A stretch of DNA of 7,882 nt from an uncultured Alphaproteobacteria bacterium. Lineage in GTDB: Bacteria > Pseudomonadota > Alphaproteobacteria > RUG11792. The stretch spans positions 1-7,882 of the forward strand of contig CAJOOW010000108.1 in NCBI GenBank assembly GCA_905236375.1, given 5' to 3'. Made by a program: the position numbers and the translations under genes. Numbering within the stretch: the first letter of the stretch is position 1; the number at the start of each line of letters is the position of its first letter. Below the pieces are notes generated by a model, which had not been told where the DNA came from, searched no databases, and worked only from the letters and a program-made list of their open reading frames with translations. Below are positions 1-6,477 of this stretch, in pieces.

Positions 1-38
1 CGATGGATGCTGTTTTTGCAAAGAGTTATTAAAAATTT

Positions 39-115
39 GTGCCCGTAGCTCAGCTGGATAGAGCGTTTCCCTCCGAAGGAAAAGGCCGTTGGTTCGAATC
101 CAATCGGGCACGCCA
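39..115 (+). tRNA. tRNA-Arg (anticodon CCG)
   Basis: This 77-nt cloverleaf decodes the arginine codon CGG. The acceptor stem GTGCCCG (39-45) pairs perfectly with CGGGCAC (105-111), followed by discriminator G112 and a genome-encoded CCA (113-115). The D arm starts with the canonical TAGCTCAG and closes with GAGC at 61-64. The anticodon stem TTTCC/GGAAA (66-70 and 78-82) holds the loop CTCCGAA, giving anticodon CCG at 73-75. The T arm is GTTGG-TTCGAAT-CCAAT (88-104) with one G-U pair. No promoter is visible in the 38 nt upstream, so the gene is probably transcribed from further left. Confidence 0.97.
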
Positions 116-151
116 ATCTTATAAGATTCCCGTGCAAAGATCGTTTTGCTG

Positions 152-160
152 TGATATTAT
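152..160 (+). promoter_or_regulatory. possible extended -10 promoter for the PhzF-family gene
   Basis: TGATATTAT carries the TGn extension followed by a -10 hexamer TATTAT (155-160, five of six consensus bases). Transcription would start near 167, about 30 nt before the ATG at 198. No convincing -35 lies 16-18 nt upstream, as is common for extended -10 promoters. AT-rich sequence makes chance matches easy, so confidence is low. Confidence 0.3.
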
Positions 161-197
161 GTAATCCGTCTATTTTATTATTTTTTTTTCAAAGCAA

Positions 198-992
198 ATG
201 TTCTTTCTGGTTGATGCCTTCTGCGATATTCCATTTAAGGGAAATCCAGCGGGAGTTTGCATTGTTGATGAATATCCAACTGACTCTGAAATGCAACAAT
301 TCGCCAGATACTATAATTGGTCTGAAACGGCTTTTGTCAAGAAACTTGGAGAAAAAGAGTTTTATATAAGATGGTTTTCCCCATTGGATGAAGCTCCTCT
401 TTGCGGACATGCTACTCTTGCATCAGCCCATATCTTGTTTTCCAAAGGCATCGTTTCCGGAGATGAAATAAATTTCAGATATAACAGCGGAGAGTTAAAG
501 ATAACCAAATCAGATGATCTTATAACAATGAGTTTCCCTGCAAAACCAGTTCAAAAATGCTCAAGTTTCCCGTTTTCAGTTAATAAAATCATAGGAATTA
601 AATCATATAAAGAAGTCTTAAAGGATGATTTGATCTATCTTATTGTTTTAAATTCAAAAGAGGATGTGATTAATGCAATTCCAGATTGTGATGAAATCAA
701 AAAGATTGATTGTAGAGCTGTTGCGATAACCGCTATTGGAGACTCTGAATTCGATTTCTATTCAAGATATTTTGCTCCAAAAGTTGGGATTTACGAAGAT
801 CCTGTTTGCGGATCAATGCATTGTCGCCTCGCTTGCTATTGGAATTCAGTTCTTAAAAAGACATCATTTAATGCTTTTCAAGCTTCAAAACGAACGGGAA
901 TATTGAAGATCGTTCTTGAAGGTGATTTGGTTAAACTCTCAAGCAAAGCTCAGACAATTTGCGAAATCGATAGCAATATCAAAAATATCTAA
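198..992 (+). CDS. PhzF/YddE-family isomerase or epimerase
   Basis: The 264-residue product belongs to the PhzF family, which shares the two-lobed diaminopimelate-epimerase fold and is normally 260-300 residues long. The N-lobe signature GNPAGVC is at residues 15-21. The expected catalytic acid is Glu43 in WSETAF. The paired motifs CGHATLASAH (69-78) and EDPVCGSMH (200-208) match the second half of the active site, with Cys204 where many members have Thr. Family members isomerise small acids such as the phenazine precursor, but most bacterial copies have no known substrate and no phenazine genes lie nearby, so the substrate is unknown. The ATG at 198 is the only ATG start consistent with the family N-terminus; the frame is open back to 165 without another ATG, GTG or TTG. 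No strong ribosome-binding site is visible. It stands alone downstream of tRNA-Arg. Likely a soluble cytoplasmic protein. Confidence 0.9.
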   Translation: MFFLVDAFCDIPFKGNPAGVCIVDEYPTDSEMQQFARYYNWSETAFVKKLGEKEFYIRWFSPLDEAPLCGHATLASAHILFSKGIVSGDEINFRYNSGELKITKSDDLITMSFPAKPVQKCSSFPFSVNKIIGIKSYKEVLKDDLIYLIVLNSKEDVINAIPDCDEIKKIDCRAVAITAIGDSEFDFYSRYFAPKVGIYEDPVCGSMHCRLACYWNSVLKKTSFNAFQASKRTGILKIVLEGDLVKLSSKAQTICEIDSNIKNI

Positions 993-1053
993 GAAGCTAT
1001 CTAATAATTTTAATTTTTAATACATTGTCTGCTGTATTGTTGGGCTTTTTAGA

Positions 1054-1145
1054 AGGCGCGCCACGTGGCTAGCTCTTTAAAAGAGCTAGCCAAATATAAT
1101 GAGAAATTATATGGCAAAATCAAGGATTTTGCACGTGGCGCGCCT
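1054..1145. repeat. palindromic cloverleaf element with 14-bp terminal inverted repeats
   Basis: A perfect 14-bp inverted repeat, AGGCGCGCCACGTG (1054-1067) and CACGTGGCGCGCCT (1132-1145), encloses three consecutive hairpins. Hairpin 1 is GCTAGCTCTT/AAGAGCTAGC with loop TAA (1068-1090, 10 bp). Hairpin 2 is ATATAAT/ATTATAT with loop GAGAA (1094-1112, 7 bp). Hairpin 3 is CAAAATC/GATTTTG with loop AAG (1115-1131, 7 bp, extendable by one pair). The whole 92 bp can form a four-way junction, as RNA or as extruded DNA. The GC-rich arms stand out from AT-rich surroundings. There is no T-run after either arm, so it is not a typical intrinsic terminator, and I see no target-site duplication. It resembles in kind the small palindromic repeats of Rickettsia and other bacteria, but whether it is repeated in this genome cannot be told from one window. 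Confidence 0.8.
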
Positions 1146-1164
1146 CAAAATAACATCCCCCCAT

Positions 1165-1193
1165 TTGCCTTTGATATTTAAATCTTTTATAAT
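1165..1193 (+). promoter_or_regulatory. sigma-70-type promoter for mutL
   Basis: TTGCCT (1165-1170, four of six) is followed after a 17-nt spacer by a perfect TATAAT (1188-1193). The predicted start near 1200 gives a leader of about 30 nt before the mutL ATG. The promoter lies just downstream of the palindromic element, so mutL does not depend on transcription from the PhzF-family gene. Confidence 0.6.
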
Positions 1194-1229
1194 ACCACTT
1201 GGTTTTCTAAAAAAGTTAATGATGGATCA

Positions 1230-3053
1230 ATGAGCAAGATAAAACTGCTAAGCGATGATTTGGTCAATCAAATAGCTGCAGGAGAAATAGTTGAAAGACC
1301 AGCATCAGCTTTAAAAGAACTCATTGAAAATTCGATAGATGCCAATTCCAAAAACGTTGAAATTTTCCTCCAAAATGGTGGAAAAACCAAGATAGTAATC
1401 CAAGACGACGGAGAAGGAATTTCAAAAGATGATCTTCCGATTGCTATTCAAAGACATGCAACTTCAAAATTAAGCGGAAACAATCTATTTGACATAAAAA
1501 GTTATGGATTTCGTGGAGAGGCGCTGCCGTCAATAGCTTCGGTTAGCAATTTTTCATTGGAATCTGGGACATTTGGAATTTCTGTAAATTTTTCAGAACA
1601 ATCCGAGATTTTTCCATCCGTTGTTGAAAAAGGAACTAAAGTTACCGTTCAAAATCTCTTTGAGAAAATTCCGGCACGATTGAAATTTTTAAGATCCGAT
1701 TCAGTTGAATTGACTTCATGTCTCAATGTTGTTGAAAATATTTCATTAACGAATCCAAACATCAATTTTTCACTGAGAAATGAAAACAAGCAACTTCTTT
1801 CTTTTCAAAATGATTCATTGGATTTTCGAGTTTCAAAAATTCTTGGTGCCGATATCTTTAAAAAAGCCATTCATTTTGAAGAACGATCAGATCATATTGC
1901 GGTTTCCGGATATCTTTTTCACCCTATTGACAATCGATATTCGCAAAATTTCCAAAGGATTTTTATTAATGGAAGAGTTGTAAAAGATAAAACAGTTTCC
2001 CTTGCAATAAGAAATGCTTATAAGGATCTGATTCCTGTGGGAAGATTTGCTGTTGCTGTGATATTTATTGAAATAGACCCATTTCACCTTGATGTAAACG
2101 TTTCCCCGACAAAATCTGAAGTGCGATTTAGAGATAATTTGTCGGTTCAGAGATTTCTAACAGATGCGATTAAAAAGAATCTTCAAAGATTTGATAGAGT
2201 TTCAAATGAAATTGATTTTTCAAGTTTTTCAGATCTAAACTTCGACAATAAAACGGATAAAATCGATATTTCAAAAGTCCATGTTCTTTATGACGGGCCA
2301 AGCGAAAGATCAGGATTGAATAACAATCCATCAAAAAATCAGAATACTAGGATTAGTTCAGCACCTCAAAATTTTGAACCTTTTCATCAACCCGTGAATG
2401 ATCATTTTTCACCAATTGAAAGACTAAAACCAAAGACTGATGGGGCATTGGCTTTGTCTCCTAGAATTTTGCCTGAAAAATCGGAGTCTTTCTTTGGAAC
2501 TCCTGTTGCCCAAGTTTTTGAATCTTATATAATCACAAAAACTCAAGACGGCCTTATGATTATCGATCAACATGCTGTTCATGAAAAGATAACCCAACAC
2601 AAAATTTTAGAAGGCTTGACTTCTAACAATAAGCAATTTTTAGTAAAGCCAGAAATTTTGGAACTTAGCAATTCAGAACTTGAAATCGCAAAATTTATTC
2701 TAGAAAATCTCAAAGAGTGTGGATTTGCACTTGAATTAATCCAAAACTCTCTAATGATTTCTGCAATCCCTTCAGTAATCAACCCAGATGAGGCCAAAAA
2801 CTTTGTGAGAAATATTCTTTCTGATCACAATATGCTTGATAATCTCCAAGTTTTAGATACGATAAAAAAGAGGATTGCAGACAAGGCTTGTCACAACAGC
2901 ATAAGATTCGGAAGAGAACTTTCATTTGATGAAATGAGTGCAATTATTCAGCAGATGGAGGAAGTCCCGTCGATCCATCAATGCAATCATCACAGACCAA
3001 GCTTTATCACAATTTCGAAAGATCAGCTCAAAAAACTCTTTGAAAGAACTTGA
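1230..3053 (+). CDS. mutL: DNA mismatch repair protein MutL
   Basis: MutL links MutS mismatch recognition to strand removal. The 607-residue product has the full GHKL ATPase module: KELIENSIDA at 29-38 with the catalytic Glu at about 30, QDDGEGI at 58-64, RHATSK at 75-80 and GFRGEAL at 93-99. A variable, Asn/Ser-rich linker (about 335-420) leads to the C-terminal dimerisation and endonuclease domain. That domain has DQHAVHEKITQH at 446-457, close to the nuclease motif DQHA(X)2E(X)4E but with His457 in place of the last Glu. ACH (553-555) and CNHHRP (585-590, usually CxHGRP) are the other metal-site motifs. This suggests a nicking MutL, as in bacteria without MutH, which is not seen here. The length is normal. 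GGA at 1224-1226 is a weak ribosome-binding site. It ends 3 nt from the convergent gene at 3057. Confidence 0.97.
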   Translation: MSKIKLLSDDLVNQIAAGEIVERPASALKELIENSIDANSKNVEIFLQNGGKTKIVIQDDGEGISKDDLPIAIQRHATSKLSGNNLFDIKSYGFRGEALPSIASVSNFSLESGTFGISVNFSEQSEIFPSVVEKGTKVTVQNLFEKIPARLKFLRSDSVELTSCLNVVENISLTNPNINFSLRNENKQLLSFQNDSLDFRVSKILGADIFKKAIHFEERSDHIAVSGYLFHPIDNRYSQNFQRIFINGRVVKDKTVSLAIRNAYKDLIPVGRFAVAVIFIEIDPFHLDVNVSPTKSEVRFRDNLSVQRFLTDAIKKNLQRFDRVSNEIDFSSFSDLNFDNKTDKIDISKVHVLYDGPSERSGLNNNPSKNQNTRISSAPQNFEPFHQPVNDHFSPIERLKPKTDGALALSPRILPEKSESFFGTPVAQVFESYIITKTQDGLMIIDQHAVHEKITQHKILEGLTSNNKQFLVKPEILELSNSELEIAKFILENLKECGFALELIQNSLMISAIPSVINPDEAKNFVRNILSDHNMLDNLQVLDTIKKRIADKACHNSIRFGRELSFDEMSAIIQQMEEVPSIHQCNHHRPSFITISKDQLKKLFERT

Positions 3054-3056
3054 TTA

Positions 3057-4115
3057 TCATGCCTTAGGGGAAACACCCTGTCTTTGTTGTTGTCTAATTA
3101 ATTCCGCTCTTTTCGCATTGCTAAGATTTGGTCTCATATTGAGTTGTTGCAATGTTTTTAAAGTTTGCTGAGGATTTCCTAGTCTTTGTTGTTGAACTAC
3201 ATCAGTATTTTTCAAACTTTCTTGTTGTTTCAACTTTTCTCTCGCTTGTTTTGCTTGTGCAGTAATTTGTTCTTTAGACAAAGATTCAAGATTTCTTTCT
3301 GCGACGAGTTGTTTTCTAAGCATATCAGCCTCAGACTGTTTCATTTCTTTCTTACTTACTGTTGAAATTTCATTATTTACAACAGCAATCTGAACTTTAT
3401 ATTTTTGCATCTCATTTTCTTTTGCATTGTCAAGTTCGTCTAGCCTGCTCTCATAATCCAACAATCTTTGATCATATTGAAATTCAAGCTGCTGCTTCCG
3501 CAATTTTAACTGTTCTCTTTGTAAGTCGTTATTTGATCGAATTATTTGAGTATTTAATGAATCAAGCTCTCTCTCCTTATTTTCCTGTAATTGTTTCATT
3601 TGAACTTTGATGTTGGCGATATCTTGATTATATTTTAATTCAGTTTGTTTTCCTTGGATTTCTAATCTTCTTTTTTGAGTAGATAATTTTTGTAGGTCTG
3701 GACTCAAATTTTTATGGCTTTCCGTTTTCTTTTTGTGCCACTTTCCAATAGTAGATCCAATCCCTGATTTTGCTTCCTCTGCTGTTTGCATTAAACCTTT
3801 TGTTGCATTGCTGACATTTTTTACTGTACTATCAAGACCTTTTGCGAAATCTCCAATACCTTTTATTTTTTCAATTAGACTATTTGAAGTATTTTTAACA
3901 ATTTGAGTTGAAGAATTTGAGATAGCACTCGATAGTCCTTGATATTGCGAACTCTTTGGAGCACTTCCTAAAAAATTTCCAAATGCAGAATTTGTTCTGG
4001 CATAGGCATTGTTGTTATACGATCCTATATAATTGCTAAAAAGGCCAAAAGCCAAACTGAAATCGCCAGCGATAAAAGGCAAAACCAAAAAACTTATACA
4101 AACAAATTTTCTCAT
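3057..4115 (-). CDS. exported Gln/Lys-rich coiled-coil protein of unknown function
   Basis: I do not recognise this family. From the ATG at 4115 it has 352 residues; the frame also allows an ATG at 4127 and a GTG at 4139. I prefer 4115 because it gives a classic signal peptide: a basic start (MRK), a hydrophobic stretch, and a likely cleavage near the AFG about 22-24 residues in. An AGGA lies 11 nt upstream. The mature N-terminus is rich in Ser, Asn and Gly (roughly to residue 85), followed by an amphipathic Gly/Lys stretch. A long predicted coiled coil, rich in Gln, Glu, Lys and Leu, then spans most of residues 135-310. The C-terminus is polar and Gln/Arg-rich. It would be periplasmic or secreted, perhaps a structural or host-interaction protein, but this is only inference. 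It is tail to tail with mutL and divergent from the secreted-protein gene at 4291. Confidence 0.85.
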   Translation of the reverse strand: MRKFVCISFLVLPFIAGDFSLAFGLFSNYIGSYNNNAYARTNSAFGNFLGSAPKSSQYQGLSSAISNSSTQIVKNTSNSLIEKIKGIGDFAKGLDSTVKNVSNATKGLMQTAEEAKSGIGSTIGKWHKKKTESHKNLSPDLQKLSTQKRRLEIQGKQTELKYNQDIANIKVQMKQLQENKERELDSLNTQIIRSNNDLQREQLKLRKQQLEFQYDQRLLDYESRLDELDNAKENEMQKYKVQIAVVNNEISTVSKKEMKQSEADMLRKQLVAERNLESLSKEQITAQAKQAREKLKQQESLKNTDVVQQQRLGNPQQTLKTLQQLNMRPNLSNAKRAELIRQQQRQGVSPKA

Positions 4116-4175
4116 ATTCTTAACCATCCTGTCTGACACTTACAAATAGCATCTCTCACCAGTTTATCAATAAAA

Positions 4176-4194
4176 TGTTAAAAAAAAGTTAACA
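4176..4194. promoter_or_regulatory. dyad in the divergent control region (TGTTAA/TTAACA)
   Basis: Two perfect 6-bp arms, TGTTAA (4176-4181) and TTAACA (4189-4194), flank an A-rich 7-nt centre. The site would lie in the early transcribed leader of the minus-strand coiled-coil gene. It could be a regulator site or just AT-rich chance. Confidence 0.25.
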
Positions 4195-4199
4195 CTTCG

Positions 4200-4229
4200 T
4201 TTATAACAGAATATTCTGAAAATTTTTAA
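4200..4229 (-). promoter_or_regulatory. promoter for the minus-strand coiled-coil gene
   Basis: On the minus strand, TTAAAA (4229-4224) and an extended -10, TGTTATAAA (4208-4200), are 18 nt apart. The -10 hexamer is TATAAA (4205-4200). Transcription would start near 4193, about 80 nt before the preferred ATG at 4115. A 12-bp perfect palindrome fills part of the spacer, so repression by steric block is plausible. Confidence 0.45.
4207..4218. promoter_or_regulatory. candidate operator palindrome CAGAATATTCTG
   Basis: This 12-bp perfect palindrome sits between the -35 and -10 of the minus-strand promoter and overlaps its TG extension. The placement is that of a repressor site. No regulator gene is present in the window, and the sequence matches no operator I know. 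Confidence 0.35.
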
Positions 4230-4232
4230 CCT

Positions 4233-4246
4233 TCTAAGTGCTTAGA
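4233..4246. promoter_or_regulatory. dyad TCTAAG-TG-CTTAGA upstream of the plus-strand promoter
   Basis: Two perfect 6-bp arms are separated by 2 nt. The site ends 6 nt before the -35 of the plus-strand promoter and lies just outside the minus-strand -35, so one bound protein could affect both genes. The function is inferred from position only. Confidence 0.3.
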
Positions 4247-4252
4247 TAATCC

Positions 4253-4281
4253 TTGATTTGCTCCTTTTATTCCGCTATAAT
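4253..4281 (+). promoter_or_regulatory. strong sigma-70-type promoter for the secreted-protein gene
   Basis: TTGATT (4253-4258) and a perfect TATAAT (4276-4281) are separated by 17 nt. Transcription would begin near 4288, only a few nucleotides before the ATG at 4291. The in-frame TTG at 4258 lies inside this promoter and so cannot be the start on this transcript. The mRNA would be leaderless or nearly so. Confidence 0.65.
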
Positions 4282-4290
4282 AAGAATAGG

Positions 4291-5067
4291 ATGGTTTTTT
4301 TCAACAAGTTGAAATTCTCCGCAATTGTTGTATTTATGCTAATAATTACCCAAACTGAGTTGAAGGCTTCAGAGGATGAACCGTGGAGAATAACCTATAT
4401 GAATGATTATATTGAATTCGCCTTTAATGAAGGGTGGAAAACAATGAATGAACAGCTTGATTATATAGATAATATTCTTCCAAAAAATTCATCAAACATA
4501 CCAAACTCATCGTGGAGGAACGAACAGAAATTCAAAGAGACCGTCTATACTACGATTCCTAATCTAATGAAGGATCTTTTTTTAAAAAGAAGCTATTTCT
4601 CAGAAGGCTCCGATAAAACAAAACTCATTAACTGTGGCGTCGATTTCAACAACAAAGAAGCTCTCAAAGCCCTGACTCCTGCAAATTGGAATTATATTGT
4701 ATTTGTAAACTGCTTAAAATTTTTAAAACATCAAACTTATCTGTCAGATATAGTTATAGGAATTTTACAGGAAAAGAATCTGATTACTAAAGAAGAAGCA
4801 GACGAATGCATCGATTATATGGAAAATTATAGTAAGATAGATGCAAAGAAGGAAGATGAGAAAACAAAGCGGTTCAATGAGACAAAAGCAAAAATAGATA
4901 ATTTAATACGTCAACAACATGAGTATAAAAAAGAAATAAATCCATATAAGGAAGATGAATGCGAATTGCATGGCTGTGTTAATGCCTCTGCAAAAATTAT
5001 TCCGAGCGGCATGTGGGGATACAATAGAAACTCCTGGGAACACAAAATAAATAATTTGGGAATTTAA
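4291..5067 (+). CDS. secreted Trp/Cys-containing protein of unknown function (first half of a possibly split gene)
   Basis: I do not recognise the family. From the ATG at 4291 the product has 258 residues. It begins with a signal peptide: a short n-region with Lys, a hydrophobic core at about 9-21, and a probable cleavage after LKA near residue 26. The mature part has six Trp and five Cys, including a DEC...HGC cluster near the C-terminus, and a Lys/Glu-rich charged helix at roughly residues 180-220. Cysteines in an exported protein may form disulfides. The frame can be opened upstream to a TTG at 4258, but that codon sits inside the promoter. The stop at 5065-5067 is followed 13 nt later by another Trp/Cys-rich ORF in the next frame. 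Both frames are open between 5051 and 5064, so a single-base indel there would join them into about 530 residues. Confidence 0.75.
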   Translation: MVFFNKLKFSAIVVFMLIITQTELKASEDEPWRITYMNDYIEFAFNEGWKTMNEQLDYIDNILPKNSSNIPNSSWRNEQKFKETVYTTIPNLMKDLFLKRSYFSEGSDKTKLINCGVDFNNKEALKALTPANWNYIVFVNCLKFLKHQTYLSDIVIGILQEKNLITKEEADECIDYMENYSKIDAKKEDEKTKRFNETKAKIDNLIRQQHEYKKEINPYKEDECELHGCVNASAKIIPSGMWGYNRNSWEHKINNLGI

Positions 5068-5080
5068 GAGAGTTCTTGAT

Positions 5081-5884
5081 TTGTTAATACTAGCGTGTGG
5101 GAAAGAGTTTAAAGATAAGATTGAAGCAACAGCAAGGGATATCCAGATATACATGAGACAACTGGATATTTACTGCTATCTTACATATAATGGTGATGGC
5201 AACTGGATCAACGAAACCGAAGCGATACCTAACAGGAAAATCGGATTTTCAACACCATCTGAAACTTTATACCACGATAACATCCCTGTATCAAAAAATG
5301 AAGAATATATATATATATATATATACACGTCGCAGACAATAGTACGCTTCTATAGTACATTAATTGAGCAACGTAGAGTGTGTGTGGGATGTTGGGAGGA
5401 CCCCGGAGAATCTATAAAAAGAGATTGGAAAACTGCCAATAAATTTTACGTTGCGAAAACAATGGCATTGAGAAAGGGATCTGATAACAAATTAGTCTTA
5501 AAGACTATGAAGATCAGTAAGGATGGCAAGAAAAATAACATCAATGTTCCCATTATACTTGGCAATGGATCTCCCTGGTGGCCTATAACCCAGGATGAAA
5601 AGAGCACAATTGCGCCAATTATAGAGGGCCACATACTAGAACAAATATGTAATTGTTTAGTGCATGATACACTAGTACCATATGCATATACACTTCATAA
5701 TTGGATAGAGGGGTATGCTAAGTGGTGGTGTAAGAAAAATAATGTTACAAAGGATACATGGTTGTGTGAACAGCATATGCGCGTCATCGTTTGCACCCTT
5801 TTTCGGACCTTATTATCACGCATTTGTAGTGAATGCAATCCCAATAATGGCATTACTCAATGTGAATCAAATTATAGATTATAG
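5081..5884 (+). CDS. Trp/Cys-rich protein of unknown function (possible downstream half of a frameshifted gene)
   Basis: The 267-residue ORF matches no family I know. It contains 12 Cys, with paired forms VCVGC, ICNC and ICSEC, and nine Trp, including SPWWPI and KWWC. The first half shares this make-up but is poorer in Cys. It has no ATG near its front: TTG at 5081 is the best start, with GAGAG (5068-5072) 8 nt upstream, overlapping the end of the previous gene. That would allow coupled translation. The frame is open back to 5051, and read from there it gives a short hydrophobic run ending in LILAC, which resembles a lipobox but lacks a proper start. A (TA)10 tract encodes alternating Tyr-Ile at residues 76-82. 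Either an independent coupled gene or the remnant of one longer secreted protein. If it is the latter, its product may not be made. Confidence 0.6.
   Translation: MLILACGKEFKDKIEATARDIQIYMRQLDIYCYLTYNGDGNWINETEAIPNRKIGFSTPSETLYHDNIPVSKNEEYIYIYIYTSQTIVRFYSTLIEQRRVCVGCWEDPGESIKRDWKTANKFYVAKTMALRKGSDNKLVLKTMKISKDGKKNNINVPIILGNGSPWWPITQDEKSTIAPIIEGHILEQICNCLVHDTLVPYAYTLHNWIEGYAKWWCKKNNVTKDTWLCEQHMRVIVCTLFRTLLSRICSECNPNNGITQCESNYRL
5305..5325 (+). repeat. (TA)10 dinucleotide microsatellite inside a coding region
   Basis: Twenty-one nucleotides of uninterrupted alternating A and T run from 5305 to 5325, encoding Tyr-Ile repeats in the ORF at 5081-5884. Gain or loss of one TA unit by slippage would shift the reading frame. 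This is the only long simple repeat in the window. Confidence 0.95.
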
Positions 5885-5913
5885 TTTTATTTTTATTTCG
5901 ATACCTTTTTAAC

Positions 5914-6408
5914 TTATCTTGAGTAAAACTCGATAACCAAATTTGGCTCCATTTGTTCAGGATAAGGAACATCTTCAAACTTTGGGATTCTAGTGTATTT
6001 TCCTTTAAGTTTTTTCGAATCTACTTCAAAATAATCAGGAATGTCACGATCATTTGCAACAATAGCAGCCTGTGTTATATCACTATCGCGCATCCTGCCG
6101 ATGATTTCTATCTCGTCGCCAACACTGAGTCTATAGGATGGAATATTTACCTTTTTGCCATTAACAGTTATATGTTTATGAACAATCAACTGACGAGCCG
6201 CATTAATTGTTGGAGCAAGTTTTAAACGATAGACTGCTGAATCCAATCTGCTTTCCAAAAGGCCAATCATATTCTCAACGGTATCGCCTTTTTCGCGGTT
6301 TGCTTTTTCATAAGTAAGCCTAAATTGCGTTTCCGTCAGCTTGCCATATTGATTCTTAATCTTTTGCTTAGCAGTTAACTGTTGAGCGTAAGTTGATTTT
6401 GTTGCCAT
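5914..6408 (-). CDS. rpsD: 30S ribosomal protein S4, N-terminally short
   Basis: S4 binds 16S rRNA early in 30S assembly and helps decoding accuracy. The C-terminal 160 residues match alphaproteobacterial S4 well: GDTVENMIGLLESRLDSAVY (41-60) opens the S4 RNA-binding fold, INAARQLIVHKHITVNGK (69-86) and VNIPSYRLSVGDEIEI follow, and the protein ends in EPNLVIEFYSR. The product is only 164 residues against about 205 normally. The missing part is the basic N-terminal segment of about 41 residues. An in-frame TAG lies one codon upstream of the ATG at 6408, and no S4-like sequence appears in any frame of the AT-rich upstream region, so this is not a start-site error. AGGGA abuts the ATG with poor spacing. 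It is transcribed alone from its own promoter. Either a shortened functional S4, a decayed copy, or a paralogue of a full-length gene elsewhere. Confidence 0.95.
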   Translation of the reverse strand: MATKSTYAQQLTAKQKIKNQYGKLTETQFRLTYEKANREKGDTVENMIGLLESRLDSAVYRLKLAPTINAARQLIVHKHITVNGKKVNIPSYRLSVGDEIEIIGRMRDSDITQAAIVANDRDIPDYFEVDSKKLKGKYTRIPKFEDVPYPEQMEPNLVIEFYSR

Positions 6409-6448
6409 TCCCTAGTGTTGTATTAAAATCTTAAAAATAACATAGGTC

Positions 6449-6477
6449 ATTCTATCACGATGTTTTTTCATTTGCAA
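6449..6477 (-). promoter_or_regulatory. promoter for rpsD
   Basis: On the minus strand, TTGCAA (6477-6472, four of six) and TAGAAT (6454-6449, five of six) are 17 nt apart. Transcription from about 6442 would give a leader of some 34 nt before the ATG at 6408. This supports expression of the short S4 reading frame as it stands: the missing N-terminal codons would have to lie upstream of or across this promoter. The rest of the 223-bp gap to nuoB shows no gene. Confidence 0.5.

Noticed and set aside
1..32. Possible C-terminal tail of an upstream gene, a ten-codon open run ending in TAA at 30-32.
   Set aside because: All three forward frames are open for a similar length here, so no coding call can be supported.
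88..115. 3' end of tRNA-Arg as an integration attachment site.
   Set aside because: No repeat of the tRNA 3' end occurs elsewhere in the window and no integrase is present.
115..128. Perfect palindrome AATCTTATAAGATT right after the tRNA, as a terminator.
   Set aside because: The stem is AT-only apart from two C-G pairs, has no room for a loop without losing pairs, and has no T-run after it.
1054..1090. The run of GGCGCGCC, CACGTG and GCTAGC looks like a cloning polylinker.
   Set aside because: The sites are parts of the element's stems, the inner hairpins are AT-rich and natural-looking, and no vector sequence flanks it.
3057..4139. Assignment of the exported coiled-coil protein to a type IV secretion family such as VirB5 or TrbJ.
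   Set aside because: Only the general signal-peptide and helical character matches; no family motif is visible and no secretion genes are nearby.
5081..5100. LILAC as a lipoprotein lipobox.
   Set aside because: From TTG 5081 only four residues precede the Cys, too short for a signal peptide, and no usable start exists further upstream in the frame.
5715..5912. Alternative-frame ORF of 65 codons at the end of the Trp/Cys-rich gene.
   Set aside because: The main frame keeps its Cys/Trp-rich character to its stop, and this frame lacks a ribosome-binding site and any recognisable motif. It is most likely a shadow.
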